A DNA stretch of 60,000 bases from Owenia fusiformis (lineage: Eukaryota; Annelida; Polychaeta; Sabellida; Oweniidae), in assembly GCA_903813345.2 (NCBI GenBank), contig CAIIXF020000012.1:7279615-7339614 (forward strand). The letters are read 5' to 3'. Position numbers and translations under genes: made by a program. A model generated the notes under the pieces. That model was not told where the DNA came from and ran no database searches. It saw only the letters and a list, made by a program, of their open reading frames with translations. Below are positions 58,816-60,000 of this stretch, piece by piece. Every line of letters begins with the position of its first letter. The first letter of the stretch is position 1.

Positions 58816-59246
58816 TACCCCACTTCCAAACAAAAGTTGGAATGATCTGTGGCATTTCTATGCAACTAAAGCATTCACCAACACTGTTCTATAGCGTTCA
58901 CTAAATACCTATTTGCATTATTCCTTGCAAATTCCACTCTTTTCCACTACATTCAAAAATGTTCATTATGATTTTTTCTGATGGTTATAATGCCCATTGA
59001 AAATATCTACTGTAAATAATGAATACAATGATGGGGTGAACAACATTGAATATTCTACATGTTTAAATGTATTAATAAAATTATCTTAAACTAAAAATTT
59101 ATTTACTAAAATATGTTTTAGTATTAGGTGCATAAAGTATCCTACATGCACTAAATATCAAAATATTGTCCATGGATAATTTATGAAAAAAATCTATGAA
59201 CTCGTAAAATTAAAAACTCATAAACATAGATAATTTCCCTAAATAC

Positions 59247-59441
59247 CTTCTTTTTGGAATCCTTGGAAGCATGTGCTATTTCTGAATAGAGACTATCTTC
59301 ATTAACAGTTTTCACTGAAGGCTTAGTCTTTTTTGAAGATTTTTCAAAAGTTTCGACTTCCTCAGGCTCATCAGAATCAGCACTATTTGTGAGATTTTCT
59401 GTATCATCCTCATCAGAAAGGTCTTCGTACATTGTACTTGC
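59247..59441 (-). CDS. RIMBP: RIM-binding protein, acidic linker exon (most 5' exon in window)
   Basis: A 195-base minus-strand exon, phase 0 at both ends: ASTMYEDLSDEDDTENLTNS, ADSDEPEEVETFEKSSKKTK and EDSLYSEIAHASKDSKKK. It is strongly acidic, then basic, with no fold visible. The acceptor is GCTGTTTTAG before 59441 and the donor AAG|GTATTT at 59247/59246. The ATG at 59432 is taken as internal, because the frame is open to the acceptor. RIMBPs have SH3-I and fibronectin III domains upstream, so the gene must continue right of base 60000. Assignment is by strand, phase chain and composition. Confidence 0.72.
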
Positions 59442-59563
59442 CTAAAACAGCAAATGTGGGATGTTGGGATGCAGTATAATATCAAGACACACAGGGATTT
59501 ATATCGCACTTTGAAGAGCGAATTGGTTGCTGGTATGTGATTTTCTTTAAGAAAGAATATAGG

Positions 59564-59708
59564 TAATGCCGTGGTCACATTTGCTCTGATTTTTAGTACC
59601 GGTGCCCGGCAGATGAATATTTTGTTCAAAATTGCATTCAGTTTTGAACAAAATACTCATTGATCGGGCGCTGGGGTTGAAGATCGGAGCAAATGTGACC
59701 ACGGCATA
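59564..59708. repeat. Foldback MITE 'GCCGTGGTCACATTTGCTC' family, copy D
   Basis: TAATGCCGTGGTCACATTTG at the left and AGCAAATGTGACCACGGCAT at the right are exact inverted ends. The arms continue through GCCCGGCAGATGAATATTTT and GTTTTGAACAAAATAC. This is the best preserved copy in terminal sequence. Confidence 0.85.
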
Positions 59709-59777
59709 GCAAGGGCTAATGAAAGGCTTCATCATATTTTGACTCAAGTATTCAATGAATTCTACCATTTTGTTATT

Positions 59778-59938
59778 ACAGTGAAACCTATAAAATAGAA
59801 TGCATCCCTTAGTGGAGCACATCCTTAAAAGGAACACATTTCCAAGTCTTCTTACCGAATGACTTGACATAAAGTGAGCCTTTTTGTATGTGGAACTCTA
59901 CTTTGAGGACCAAATGTGTTCGACCTCTGAAGGTTTCA
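59778..59938. repeat. TIR element of the TACAGTAAAACCTGT family
   Basis: TACAGTGAAACCTATAAAAT at the left is matched by GAAGGTTTCACATATA at the right. Internal phrases such as TAGTGGAGCACATCC and AAAGGAACACATTTCC repeat. The last 50 bases of the window start a separate GGCCTGTAGCCAGGG repeat. Confidence 0.6.
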
Positions 59939-60000
59939 CATATATATACTATGCAGGCCTGTAGCCAGGGTTTGCCAAGGGGGGTTCAGTTCAAAAATTT

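Larger units (their letters stand above)
57573..59246 (-). other. RIMBP intron of 1.7 kb
   Basis: It contains the TTAA-flanked MITE and a 72-bp direct duplication, listed separately. The rest is AT-rich, with G/GGGGT-rich phrases around 58100-58400 and a run of ten G near 58240. No exon was seen. Confidence 0.5.

Noticed and set aside
59312-59870. Minus-strand ORFs upstream of the 59247-59441 exon as further RIMBP exons
   Set aside because: They run through the hairpin MITE and the TACAGTAAAACCTGT-family element and give no RIMBP-like sequence.

Overview
This is nuclear DNA of an animal, very probably a marine invertebrate. It is AT-rich, the genes are split by long introns with GT-AG borders, and the non-coding DNA is crowded with short inverted-repeat elements, minisatellites and a LINE remnant. 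The species cannot be told from the sequence. A lophotrochozoan or an invertebrate deuterostome fits the gene content and repeat style, but that is an impression.

Two protein-coding genes are supported, both on the minus strand and both cut by a window edge. The left edge holds the 5' part of a degenerin/epithelial sodium channel (DEG/ENaC family). Four exons (4529-3914, 3241-3097, 1355-1252, 269-106) join in consistent phase to 343 codons and carry the HG gating motif, TM1, the FPAVTICN segment, the QCSF segment and the GNCFTYN segment. The rest lies left of base 1. Most of the right-hand 43 kb is the 3' half of a RIM-binding protein (RIMBP/RBP, a presynaptic active-zone scaffold). Eight exons between 59441 and 17436 join in phase to 2,125 codons including the stop. 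They encode an acidic and Ser-rich linker, SH3-II, a linker of RHRDSP repeats, SH3-III, and a very long disordered tail with about twenty copies of a 16-residue repeat. The fibronectin III domains and SH3-I expected upstream must lie right of base 60000.

Between the genes (4530-17435) I see no third gene. There is a truncated LINE reverse-transcriptase end (8222-9105), a large foldback palindrome (9119-9985), a TIR element with a near-perfect 9-bp target duplication (7219-8027), a tRNA-like SINE head and several MITEs. The RIMBP introns hold a 3.7-kb foldback element built of about 380-bp repeats (21660-25380), a five-copy array of 75-bp palindromes (37541-37915), a 531-bp higher-order repeat (52090-53330), and copies of several dispersed TIR families.

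The most unusual signal is in RIMBP. The 5' splice site of the exon ending at 38837 is repeated in tandem: AGAG|GTATGT occurs four times at exact 23-bp spacing, plus a fifth degenerate copy. A second array (28466-29185), at the 3' end of the giant exon, is made of about fourteen units that each carry an AG|GT- or AG|GC-like junction. Use of the first cryptic donor of the 23-bp array would cause a frameshift to an early stop before SH3-III.
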